Source of the DNA: Massariosphaeria phaeospora | Lineage: Eukaryota; Ascomycota; Dothideomycetes; Pleosporales | Length of the DNA stretch: 64,000 bases | NCBI GenBank assembly: GCA_011032825.1 | Contig: JAADJZ010000007.1 | Location: 186,001-250,000, forward strand | Direction: 5' to 3' | Shown: in pieces, positions 1 to 8,414 of the stretch | Numbering within the stretch: position 1 is the first letter of the stretch | Layout of the letters: each line of letters begins with the position of its first letter | Notes under the pieces: generated by a model | Told to the model about the DNA's origin: nothing | The model's database searches: none | Seen by the model: only the letters and a program-made list of their open reading frames with translations | Program-made: the position numbers and the translations under genes

Positions 1-777
1 GGATTCTACTGAATTAGCGTCAACCTCGAATTCGTACTCGTCTTGGTCCTCTCCATTCTCTCCAAGTTGTTGCGTAACTTTGACGGTGCCACCGCGTGAG
101 TCCCTTTTCTTGTCAGCAGTTATTCAGACATATGGATGTAGTACATACTCATTATCTCCGTGGCAGCCCCGAGTAATCAACCAATTCAACGCATCGGTGC
201 AAAGTTCGTCATAAGCTTTGCTTGCCACATTTTTGGTCTTCTTGACTGCGTAAATGACTGTCAGGAAATATCTCTCGCCATTTCCGTTGAATAGCTCTTG
301 ACCGTCGTGATTGCGATATATGCGAAGAATCTGTTTGCTTCCGACAGCGACGCCGAAGAGGACACCATCGCAGGCATAGGAGATGATGATATTGTAGGCC
401 TTTTGCAAAATCCAGATACCCGACTCGAAACAAACACCAGTGCTGTAGCCCCAGCCAGACTGGGACCGGAGAGACAGTGCAGTGTTCGTCGTCTGAAGCT
501 CATATGGCTCTTCGTTGGTGGCATTGATCGAGTGGAATGCATCTATGCTGAGACTGAAAGACTGGCGAGCCACGGTCTCGTATGCAAGCCACTCCTCGTC
601 GGTGAAGACGACTGATTGCCCCATATGTTCTCCGTTGGGTGTCTGCATAACAGGCTCCCAGTTAAAGACCGCTCCTTTTGACTCAACGTGGGCGACAACA
701 TGGCTCATTTTGAGTTTGCCGGTTAGGTGTAGGTCCCGCGAAGCCAGATCCCCCCCGAAGGCGGTCCCACATAACAT
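1..777 (-). CDS. Hypothetical secreted-type protein, 3' end off the window
   Basis: I do not recognise the family. Exon 149-777 encodes about 210 residues starting at the ATG at 775-777. A 45-nt intron (104-148; GTATGT donor, CTGAC branch, AAG acceptor) then joins an exon that stays open from 103 to the window edge. Skipping this splice stops the frame at 124, and the spliced frame reads RGGTVKVTQQLGENGEDQDE, which looks coding. In-frame codons just upstream of the ATG give a hydrophobic HYALLAMLCGTAFG segment, and a CTGAC...CAG acceptor sits at about 807-820. A first exon with the true start and signal peptide may therefore lie further upstream. Cysteines occur around CFES, YACDG, LCTD and GCHGD, as in small extracellular fungal proteins. 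Secretion is inferred. The exact start is uncertain. Confidence 0.55.
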
Positions 778-1752
778 TGCTAGCAGAGCATAATGAGGGA
801 TTGAGTCTGATATGAGTCAGCATATAATGGATAGTGAGCAGGTAAGTACCAACAAAGCATGCTGAACGCTAACTTTCTAACACTAGAGACAAGACTGAAT
901 GGGGAGTATGTAGTGGGATGAGAGACAAGCGTAAAGAGATGGATGTAACAGAGCAGTGAATGAAGCTTGTGGGTGTAGAAGACTGTGGGAATTGATGGAG
1001 TTTAAGTATCTCAACATAGGCGACTGCTGATACCTGGTTACTACTACAAAAGTTGACTATACCAGTGCACGAGCTCACCAAATGTGTTAGGAGCGCTGTC
1101 AGCATGAAGCGTGTTTCGCTTCGATATCCCGCAACGCTATTACATCGCTGAACAGATATCGGGCGCCTATCAAAAGCATCCATCTGGAAGTCAAATCGGG
1201 AATTCCAGAAATAGTTCCAAGTGTCTGGGTTGGATTAATACGCCTGGCTGCATACACAATGTTGGGGCGGTGTTAAGGGAGGTCAAGATTTCATTATCAA
1301 AATAGAACTGAAGAACTGAAGCATCCAAGAAGAGGCATTATTTGAAAAAATAGCGATCCTACCACGCCATGTACGACTTTTCGCAAGCTCGTGCGACGAT
1401 CGCTGTCATCTTTTAGCGTAGAGGCTGGGACATTTTTGGGAGCGAAGGAGTGCCGAACCGTCAGAGCCAACAACGTCGAAATTCTGAGACAATGAAAAGT
1501 CGAAACAAGTCATGAAAACTTGCTCATATAGCATCAAACAAGGCGGTGAATCCTAGAGATCTGCTAGCAACCCGCATTGACGCAGGACCAGGATAGATCA
1601 CGGAACCGCAGCCTGGGACACACTCAGCTGTTAAACTTGATATATATACTCTACTGGTTTTCCATGACTCTCGAACACTATCATCTACACGTTATCACAT
1701 CTTGTCCAAAGTTTCATTTTTAACCCTACACATCTATCGAACCGATATCAGA
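778..1752. other. Intergenic, promoter of the 1753 gene
   Basis: Short antisense frames occur here (for example 869-1183), but none has splice support or a recognisable product. The right part serves as the promoter of the secreted-protein gene. Confidence 0.5.
1638..1650 (+). promoter_or_regulatory. TATA-like element
   Basis: TGATATATATACT lies about 105 bp before the ATG at 1753 in otherwise mixed sequence. This is a plausible core promoter for an inducible secreted-protein gene. Confidence 0.45.
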
Positions 1753-2412
1753 ATGCATCTCCAGAACATCTTCTTCAGTGTCTTGGTGCCGACCATTACG
1801 ATCGCTCATGCAGCAGTGATGGCCTCCGAAAGACCCTCCACACTCAAAGTGCTCGAACTGCTCCATCGTTCCGCCCCAATCAAATGGTCCCTAACGAAGC
1901 GCGGAGACGTAGAACACAAGATCACCGTTCTCAACGCAACCCAATTCAACGCCGTGGAAGCCGAACTGTGGGGCCCAACCAAAATGCGTCGGGCAGCGCT
2001 GCCTGTGCATCGCCCTTATCCCCTAGAAAAGCGTGCGGGCATGTCGAGCACGGTCGAATGCACGGAGGGCGGCTCCTGGGCGACTCAGCAGACGCTCGAG
2101 AATTACGCCAAAGAGATTGCCAACGAATTTAAGAGTACAGAAGCAGGAGACGACTCCATCATCATCTTGCTGCGCCGCGACAAGAATATCAAGGACGACG
2201 ATATGAGCATCGTTTACAGAGAGGATATCATTAAATATGACCAGGGAATTCGCGACGACGGCTACTCCAACCTCCACAAGCTGATCTGGGATCCGGCTTG
2301 CCGTGGCCCGGACAACCCAGACACGAGGGGCGGCATTCTGACTGTTTGGAATGATAGTGTGGCATATTTCAAGTTTCACGTCGATCCTACTACGGACAAC
2401 TGTAACTGTTAG
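1753..2412 (+). CDS. Kex2-processed small secreted protein
   Basis: 219 residues, intronless. The start chosen is the ATG at 1753; the open frame extends upstream only through a TTG. Residues 1-21 form a signal peptide (IFFSVLVPTITIAHAA core). Dibasic sites follow at KR49-50, RR79-80 and LEKR91-94. The last is a classic Kex2 site and would release a mature chain of about 125 residues. That mature part holds all four cysteines (ECTEGG, PACRG and a terminal CNC), enough for two disulphides. One NAT sequon lies in the propeptide and one NDS sequon lies near the C-terminus. No enzyme motif is visible. Size, processing and cysteine pattern suit a secreted effector-like or cell-surface protein, but this is inference. 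No family is recognised. Confidence 0.7.
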   Translation: MHLQNIFFSVLVPTITIAHAAVMASERPSTLKVLELLHRSAPIKWSLTKRGDVEHKITVLNATQFNAVEAELWGPTKMRRAALPVHRPYPLEKRAGMSSTVECTEGGSWATQQTLENYAKEIANEFKSTEAGDDSIIILLRRDKNIKDDDMSIVYREDIIKYDQGIRDDGYSNLHKLIWDPACRGPDNPDTRGGILTVWNDSVAYFKFHVDPTTDNCNC

Positions 2413-2847
2413 AAGATTAGCTGCTGTCCATTGTTCCACTTGTTGAGGGTATGAGGATGATTCGGGTTGCGATTGCTGCGCTCCAGATCCCATCTTCTAT
2501 TGGCTGGAGGAGCTTGCTGTACTGTTTGGAAAAGGCGTGTTTTCTGTAGATCTCAGTATGCTCAGAATAGATGACGAGAGAATATTTGTCTCCTGAAACT
2601 GTCAAACCAGCATATCATGTCTTGCAAACTCGTTCGATGGATCTCCGAGTATGCATTAACTGAGATGAACATACCTTCACACTCACAACTTCGGACGCTT
2701 CGTTTCGTTGGCTATAGCTCAGCAAATACTTTTTCAAGTCTGCAAACAAACTGCAGGGTCCGTGATAACCCACTGATGATGAACGAACGATCAGGACCAA
2801 AAGCTCCGCGACTGTTGCATATACAATAACATGCCCGACTGACAACC
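2413..2847. other. Intergenic between converging genes
   Basis: Holds the 3' flanks of the secreted-protein gene and of the minus-strand gene ending at 2848. No supported gene is seen. Confidence 0.5.
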
Positions 2848-3159
2848 TCAACGTAATCTAGCTTCCCTCTTCTGCAGCCAAGACATCAACCCAAACGCCA
2901 CAAACACAGACAACAGCCACGTGCCCACATGAAAAGCATAATAGAACTGGTTGGAGCAGCCAGTCGTCCTGACCTCGGGGAAAACAGCCCACCGAGGGCC
3001 GAGTGTCTCAATCTTCTCGCACGTGAAGCATGTATGCAGCACCTCTCTGACAATATCCGCAGGGAGAAGGCACAAGCATGCTTTCCAGAAGGGTAGGCTG
3101 CGGGTTTTCGCGGATTGGACTGCGAGAGGGTGCGGCTCTTGTGCTTGCGTTTTGAGCAT
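2848..3159 (-). CDS. Small single-pass membrane protein, unknown
   Basis: 103 residues from the ATG at 3157-3159; the longer frame begins only with GTG. The protein has a cysteine-rich middle (KACLCLL, HTCFTCEK, TTGCSN) and one strong C-terminal membrane span (YAFHVGTWLLSVFVAFGLM), followed by a basic tail (QKREARLR). This topology suits a small tail-anchored or single-pass protein. A CTAAC...AAG acceptor-like sequence just upstream (about 3169-3185) means an earlier exon is possible. No family is recognised, and coding status rests on the open frame and the coherent membrane segment. Confidence 0.45.
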   Translation of the reverse strand: MLKTQAQEPHPLAVQSAKTRSLPFWKACLCLLPADIVREVLHTCFTCEKIETLGPRWAVFPEVRTTGCSNQFYYAFHVGTWLLSVFVAFGLMSWLQKREARLR

Positions 3160-3655
3160 GTCAGGGTCTGCTTCGATGTTGTTAGTTGCTAGAGGCACTC
3201 TTGATGACTACGGTTGGTAGGGCTTCGTACTAATGGTGGGATTGTTTGCATCCATTGTTCAGGATTTTGGTTTTTGGAATATGTTGGATAGATTGTGAGG
3301 ATGTTTTAGTGGGAGAACGCGGAAGAGAGTGTTCGATACAGGACTAAGGTCAACTGAGATTTAACATTATTGGAACTTCCGCGGCACGTTTTGTGCTGCA
3401 GGTACAGCCCTGGGCAAGCGTGCGGCGCAGTCAGATATTCGAAAATGGTACGGTTGTTGGGCTTCTTCGGGGCATTAATGGGAGATACTTGTAGTTGGAT
3501 GTAGCGCAGCATGATCCTAAGCCCTACCTAAAATTAGAAAACTAGAAATGGTTAGAAACGGCCTTACCGACTGCGGGGTATAATTCCGAGCCATCGATCT
3601 TACCAACACCCATATCCACTTTCGTCGCCCTTCTTTGTTCGCGTCCTCATCTGCC
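3160..3655. other. Divergent intergenic region
   Basis: Lies between the minus-strand gene at 3159 and the ankyrin gene at 3656, so it probably carries both promoters. No other gene is seen. Confidence 0.5.
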
Positions 3656-4624
3656 ATGACGAATAACGCCATTTCGGCAGATGTGCTGTTCGAAGCATGT
3701 ACCGCAGGCGATCTTGCCTCTACACAAACGCTACTTCAGGAACCGACTTACATAGCAAAGGCCTTGGAGACGGACAAGCGTGTTGAGGATGACGAAATTG
3801 GACTCACAATTCGCAGCCTGAATCTGTCTTCAATGTTCAAGAAAGCTGCTGCTGCCGGCGCTGTAGACATTGTCAGATATCTGCTCTCCTTTGCGCACAC
3901 CCACGGCGTCCCATACGAAGCCCTCATTCATCGCGACAATATCTACTCTGCTATCCACGGTAGTAACAATGTGGCGGTGTTCAAGGAACTGATTGCCGTA
4001 AAGCCTGATGCCGTCGATACACATATGGGCCACCTTGGCACCCCACTCTTTCAGGCGATTGTCGGTGGCAGTAGGAGTAACGCACCTAATTATAGCGCCG
4101 ACCGCGCACCCATTGTACGATTTCTGCTGGAACATGGCGCGGACCCAAATCGAGTTATAACACACTACGACGCCCCTGGTGTCTATCTCGAAACCGCAAT
4201 TGAGCGGGCATCGTTGGCAGTCGTTGAACTTCTTCTCCAGCACGGCGCTCAGATCGAGCAATCAGGCTCAATGCACAAGGCAGCGGAGAGTGGCAGGATC
4301 GACGTGATGAACCTGCTTCTAGATCAAGGAGCGGATGTGGACGAGCAATTGTGGACGAACCTCCGGTATTCAGCACATTATAGAACGCAGTTCAAGAAGA
4401 GGAATGGCATCGTGAGCGATGTTTCGGATGACCGTAGACCGAAGTGGAGCCATGAGACACCGCTACATTTTAGTGTACTGTGTTGGCAAATTGAGGTTAC
4501 GGTTTGGCTAGTAAAGGAGGGAGCGAATCCTTGTATTGCCGATTCGAAAGGATGGACTGCAAGAGACATGGCGATTAAGATGGGGGATACGTGGATACTT
4601 GAAGCTCTTGCGTTTGCCGCATGA
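3656..4624 (+). CDS. Ankyrin-repeat protein
   Basis: 322 residues, intronless, from the ATG at 3656; the frame upstream opens only with TTG. About six ankyrin-type helix pairs can be followed. They include DVLFEACTAGDL at the start, FKKAAAAGAVDIVRYLL, APIVRFLLEHGADPN, TAIERASLAVVELLLQHGA, MHKAAESGRIDVMNLLLDQG and a C-terminal ETPLHFSVLCWQIEVTVWL. The GADPN/GADVD turns are diagnostic. No other domain, signal peptide or membrane span is visible. Ankyrin arrays bind proteins; the partner and process cannot be told from sequence. Filamentous fungi carry many lineage-specific ankyrin proteins of this size. Confidence 0.8.
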   Translation: MTNNAISADVLFEACTAGDLASTQTLLQEPTYIAKALETDKRVEDDEIGLTIRSLNLSSMFKKAAAAGAVDIVRYLLSFAHTHGVPYEALIHRDNIYSAIHGSNNVAVFKELIAVKPDAVDTHMGHLGTPLFQAIVGGSRSNAPNYSADRAPIVRFLLEHGADPNRVITHYDAPGVYLETAIERASLAVVELLLQHGAQIEQSGSMHKAAESGRIDVMNLLLDQGADVDEQLWTNLRYSAHYRTQFKKRNGIVSDVSDDRRPKWSHETPLHFSVLCWQIEVTVWLVKEGANPCIADSKGWTARDMAIKMGDTWILEALAFAA

Positions 4625-4843
4625 GCCTTGGGCGAGAGCTCGAGGTCCAAGGCTTCATCTTCAGAAGAGTTTTCGAATATTGAATAATAGCCATCGTGGT
4701 TGAACTTGTTTCCATGTGCCCGAGACACAATGGTGTCAGCGTGTTGATCCGTCCGATTCCGGGTACCTGAAGACACGGGCTGGTTACCGTAACTCACGAA
4801 ACTGTGCTGTGTATTGCGACGACTTTCCGCACACCAGTGCATC

Positions 4844-5548
4844 CTATTTCAAAACCGCATCCTCATCCCCACTGATCTCCCTCTCATTCCCGTCCTTTAC
4901 ACTATCCAACTCAAGCTCTTCATCGCTGTCCTGAAACGCATCGCCCTCCCTACCCAGCAACGGCTCAGCACCCACACCACCACTCGCAGCAGCCTCCCCG
5001 CCAGCTTTGTTCGCACCCTCCTCTTCTCTCCTGCCGATTATCACACTCCCAGCCACAAGAAACGAAGCACCAAGCCACCACAGCCCCGGCAGAGATTCCG
5101 AGAATATCAAAGCGCCTAGCACAGCCGTAATCATAAAGTTCGCAGAGGTATTGATTACGCTGACGCGGACCGTCGAGGATGCGAGGGTAAGGGCGCGGGT
5201 GAAGAGACCCCACATTATCGCGTTGAAGAGGAGGTTGAGGCCGAAGAAGAACTACCGCGTCTGTTAGGGGTTTATGGGCGGTTGAGTAAATAGGACACCG
5301 AAGAGCGCTTACACCGCGGATAGCGTATTCCACAAATTTATTCGACGGACTCAAACTCAACCCTTGAGAAACAGAGCTCGCCCATGAGGCTGTGAGCTCC
5401 GTTGTTGTACTGGGGCCTCGTCAGTGAGGTTCAGCACTCGCGTATTCGGGGGCATTTACAGCTTCGCGAAGACACCGTTGAACGCCGCACAGGCTCCGCT
5501 TGCTATTGCTAGTATTAGCCACGTGGGCTTTGGATTCGTTGTTGACAT
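4844..5548 (-). CDS. TMEM42/EamA-type membrane protein
   Basis: 197 residues from three exons: 5460-5548, 5313-5409 and 4844-5251. The GTAAAT and GTAAGC donors and CAG and TAG acceptors give a continuous frame of 198 codons. The protein resembles the TMEM42 family (half-size EamA/DMT transporters). An N-terminal span ending in ACAAFNGVFAKL is followed by the conserved TELTASWAS loop, SPSNKFVEYAIRG, FFFGLNLLFNAIMWGLFTRA and SVINTSANFMITAVLGALIF, then LWWLGASFLVAGSVII. An acidic cytosolic tail of about 60 residues follows. The family is predicted to move small molecules across an internal membrane; the substrate is unknown. The family assignment is firm, the function is inferred. Confidence 0.85.
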
Positions 5549-6376
5549 GTTAAGGTGTACGACAATCAGCCGATTAGGTGGATGTCGACTTGGTGGTTCG
5601 CGATTGACGTTGGTTATGCTTAGTAACCAACCCTCGTGTTTGTTATTCATCGGAACCCTAGCACGAAAAGACCAAGTGAGATATGTGCACTATAATATGG
5701 TTGCAACTGTGAGAGTCAATATGCTTTACTGGAAGAGAATCTACAGCAAATTTGCAATTTTTGAACTTCATTGCAAGGCATCGGCATAATAGTTGGATGT
5801 CTGCACAAGTAAGTTTTACTCCACGCCTTCAGGAAAACAGCGACACATTTCAGGCTTCAGGGTGCAAGACTTCATGATATAACAGCGTGTGTGAATTGCT
5901 ACTTCCCCGTGATGCTTCAATACCTCTCTCGTAAGCTGTCAATAGCAATTCCAGACCCTTTTCCTAACCGAAATATCGTTTCCAACCCAAGGAGCCCCTA
6001 TAAAACGGACTCATGGTCAGTGTTTTACTCTTGCTTCGCACCTCGAATGGGATAGTGGGGCCGCACCTTTATAGCCTCTTTCAAGACCTGCTGTACGAAT
6101 CAGGACAATATGCGTAATCCTCCGTCGCTAATATTCTTCCTTTTTGATAGGCTCTTCTTTGTCCGTGCTGGATGACTTGAGACTCCTGGTAAATACCCTG
6201 GCATATACTGGTTGTTGAGGGGTGGTTGGAGAGACTGGCTGGGGGTCCGCCTTATATTCATGAGGATCTTTCTGACATTGAGAGGGATCTGGCTTGAATT
6301 GATAGGTATTCGCCGAAGATTGATTGGAATTCGCCTGAAACTGAGAGATATTCAACTGAGATTGGGTCGGAGCCAC
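5549..6376. other. Intergenic, includes TOA2 3' flank
   Basis: No independent gene is supported. The segment 6128-6376 is an open minus-strand frame directly continuing TOA2 past its stop and is entered separately. The rest (5549-6127) shows nothing recognisable. Confidence 0.5.
6128..6376 (-). other. 82-codon in-frame extension after the TOA2 stop
   Basis: Immediately after the TOA2 TAA (6377-6379) the same frame stays open for 82 codons to a TAG at 6128. It contains no ATG. The translation is rich in Q, S, N, P and K and ends in a charged KEEPIKKEEY. No intron that would remove the TAA while keeping this frame could be found. It could be a stop-readthrough extension, an old C-terminus cut off by a new stop, or chance open 3' UTR. 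Confidence 0.3.
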
Positions 6377-6947
6377 TTAATACTTGTAACGACTCGCCTT
6401 GGATTTACCACGGTCCGCCTTTGGGTTCTTCGGCTCGGGAGTTCCTGTTAGGGCCGGACATTTAGCGACACAATAATGAAAACGTTAGCTAGAGCCTAGA
6501 CTCTAGATCTCACCAGGGCGTTTTGTGTTGCAGCTGACGATCTTGACTCGATCCGCATGGACAGTGTGTGTGTTGTCGAGCTTGAAGTTGATGTCCTTGA
6601 TGATGAACGTCCAGACATCGTCACAGAACCGGTAGGTGTCAAGATGGCCCTGGAAGATCATGGTTAGTACGCAAGGTCGCTATCCCCGACGAGCTGGACC
6701 AACCTTGAACGACAGGCGCGCCTTGACCTTGTCAGCCAGCACAATCGCAACGGCTTTGTCGAAGTTGGCGAGGAGCTTCATAGCGAGCTGGGGCTCGATG
6801 CGGCGCTCGGTGATCAAGTGGTCGAGCGTGTCCGTGAGAGCGCCACCTAGACTGTCTACTGTCAGCCAAGGGCCGCGGTCGCTGCGAGGGCTAGACGTGC
6901 CTGCTTCGGCGGTAGAGCTCGTAGTAGTTGGAATCGGGGTTGGCCAT
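6377..6947 (-). CDS. TOA2: Transcription factor IIA small (gamma) subunit
   Basis: 132 residues from four exons: 6901-6947, 6704-6851, 6514-6649 and 6377-6444. TOA2 pairs with TOA1 to stabilise TBP on the TATA box in RNA polymerase II initiation. The N-terminal helical domain is visible ([37 protein letters not shown]). So is the beta-barrel core [19 protein letters not shown], followed by [15 protein letters not shown]. Length matches the family (about 105-130). Intron 1 must be a GC-AG intron to keep the conserved YRRSSLG. The basic tail [12 protein letters not shown] ends at TAA. The gene is head to head with VMA16, 292 bp apart. Confidence 0.95.
6852..6900 (-). other. GC-AG intron in TOA2
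   Basis: The 49-nt intron starts GCACGT after exon-end AG and ends CTGACAGTAGACAG. The AG/GCANGT context is the known consensus for GC-AG introns. The next GT (6 nt downstream) breaks the frame or meets a stop with either nearby acceptor. Only the GC donor restores the conserved serine-serine-leucine-glycine. Confidence 0.85.
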
Positions 6948-7239
6948 GGTGACGAGCGGGTCTGGGTCTGGGTCTGGGACTGGATTAGTTGAGGGTTCTG
7001 GCTTGCGGATCGTGGGTCGTCGGTCGTCGGTGATGGGTGTGGGGTGGGTCGGTGGTGGAGGGGAAAGGCAGCAGAGGAGGCCGTTGCCTTTGTGCTGCGG
7101 CGGGCGGGTGACTAAGCCCCTAGCGCCGCCCCCAGGAGCATCATCGTCGCTCCCTGCGCGTCCATCAACCAGAGCGGCTCCCGACCAGCCCCATTTACCT
7201 TCACATCCATTTCCTGCCTGTACGCCGGCTCAGCCCAAC

Positions 7240-8041
7240 ATGTCTCTTACATACGGTGCAGGCGGCGCCACGGCCGCGCTCGGCGTCGTCGGTTTGTGTG
7301 AGTGTCCGCGCGCTCAGAGGCGCCAGGCAATCGCTGACGGTCGACAGACATGCTGTTCAATGGCGAGGGAGAAGCGTTCAACGTATGCAAGCCATTCGCC
7401 GCGGCCAACACAGTCGAGCTAATGTTCTCCGTCTAGGTTGGCCAATTTCTAGAGAGCGTGTCCCCGTACACCTGGGGGAGTTTGGGGATAGGACTGTGCA
7501 TCGGCCTCTCAGTCGTCGGCTCGGCATGGTACGCTCGTCGCGCCGAACCTCGACCACCGTTCTGACAAGCAACAAGGGGCATATTTACCACTGGAGTCTC
7601 CATCCTCGGTGGGGGTGTCAAAGCTCCCCGGATACGGACGAAGAACCTGATCTCCATCATCTTCTGCGAAGTCGTCGCCATCTACGGCGTTATCATGGCC
7701 ATCATCTTCGCCTCTAAGCTAAGGAATGTCCCCGAACCGGAGAACCTGTACACACCGCGCAACTACTACACCGGGTTTGCCTTGTTCTGGGCTGGACTTA
7801 CTGTGGGCATGTGTAACCTGGTCTGCGGCGTCTCGGTGGGAATCAACGGAAGCAGTGCTGCTCTGGCAGATGCAGCAGATCCCGGGCTGTATGTCCATCC
7901 GCTCCCCGTCCCTATCTTGTAGCTAACATCTGGCTCAGATTTGTCAAGATCCTCGTCATAGAGATTTTCAGCTCCATTCTCGGACTCTTTGGGCTTATCA
8001 TTGGACTGCTGCTGCAAAGTAATGCGCCGGACTTCGAGTAG
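7240..8041 (+). CDS. VMA16: V-ATPase V0 proteolipid subunit c''
   Basis: 199 residues from five exons: 7240-7297, 7348-7382, 7437-7528, 7577-7888 and 7939-8041. This is the c'' proteolipid of the proton-translocating V0 ring of the vacuolar ATPase. Landmarks are [19 protein letters not shown] and [16 protein letters not shown], then [31 protein letters not shown] and the last span [19 protein letters not shown]. The glutamate in [11 protein letters not shown] is the position used for proton transport in this family. Exon 2 is only 35 nt. The length fits yeast Vma16 (about 213). It shares a 292-bp upstream region with TOA2. Confidence 0.95.
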
Positions 8042-8414
8042 ATGGGCCAGCTGAGCCATGGATTTGGCATACTCCTATGTGGCAGAAGTCGTCATCCGAC
8101 CAGCTCGAGAGGGTCTATCTGCACCATAAGAGGGTGGTAGCCATGAGGACGCGCTAGCATTCGGTACTGACGGCGAGTAAGATTTGAACCTGTACCTTGT
8201 ACATAGATAGGAATGGGCATGGAAGGACATTGTATAATGCATGTATCATGAGCGAAATTCATCGTTACGAAGGGTGTTGATTATGCCACCGACTGAGTTC
8301 CAAGCTACGTCCCGTCCCCACCTGGAGCTAGGTAGGCCCGAGCTCCGTCTGCCACTAAAAGTGGTCCCGCTACCACTACGTTGGCACAACACCACATCAC
8401 TTCTGTCTCTAGCC
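8042..8414. other. Intergenic between VMA16 and the CnxE gene
   Basis: VMA16 3' flank and promoter of the downstream gene. A weak GGTTCAAATC-like match on the minus strand near 8180 does not fold as a tRNA. Nothing else is seen. Confidence 0.5.
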
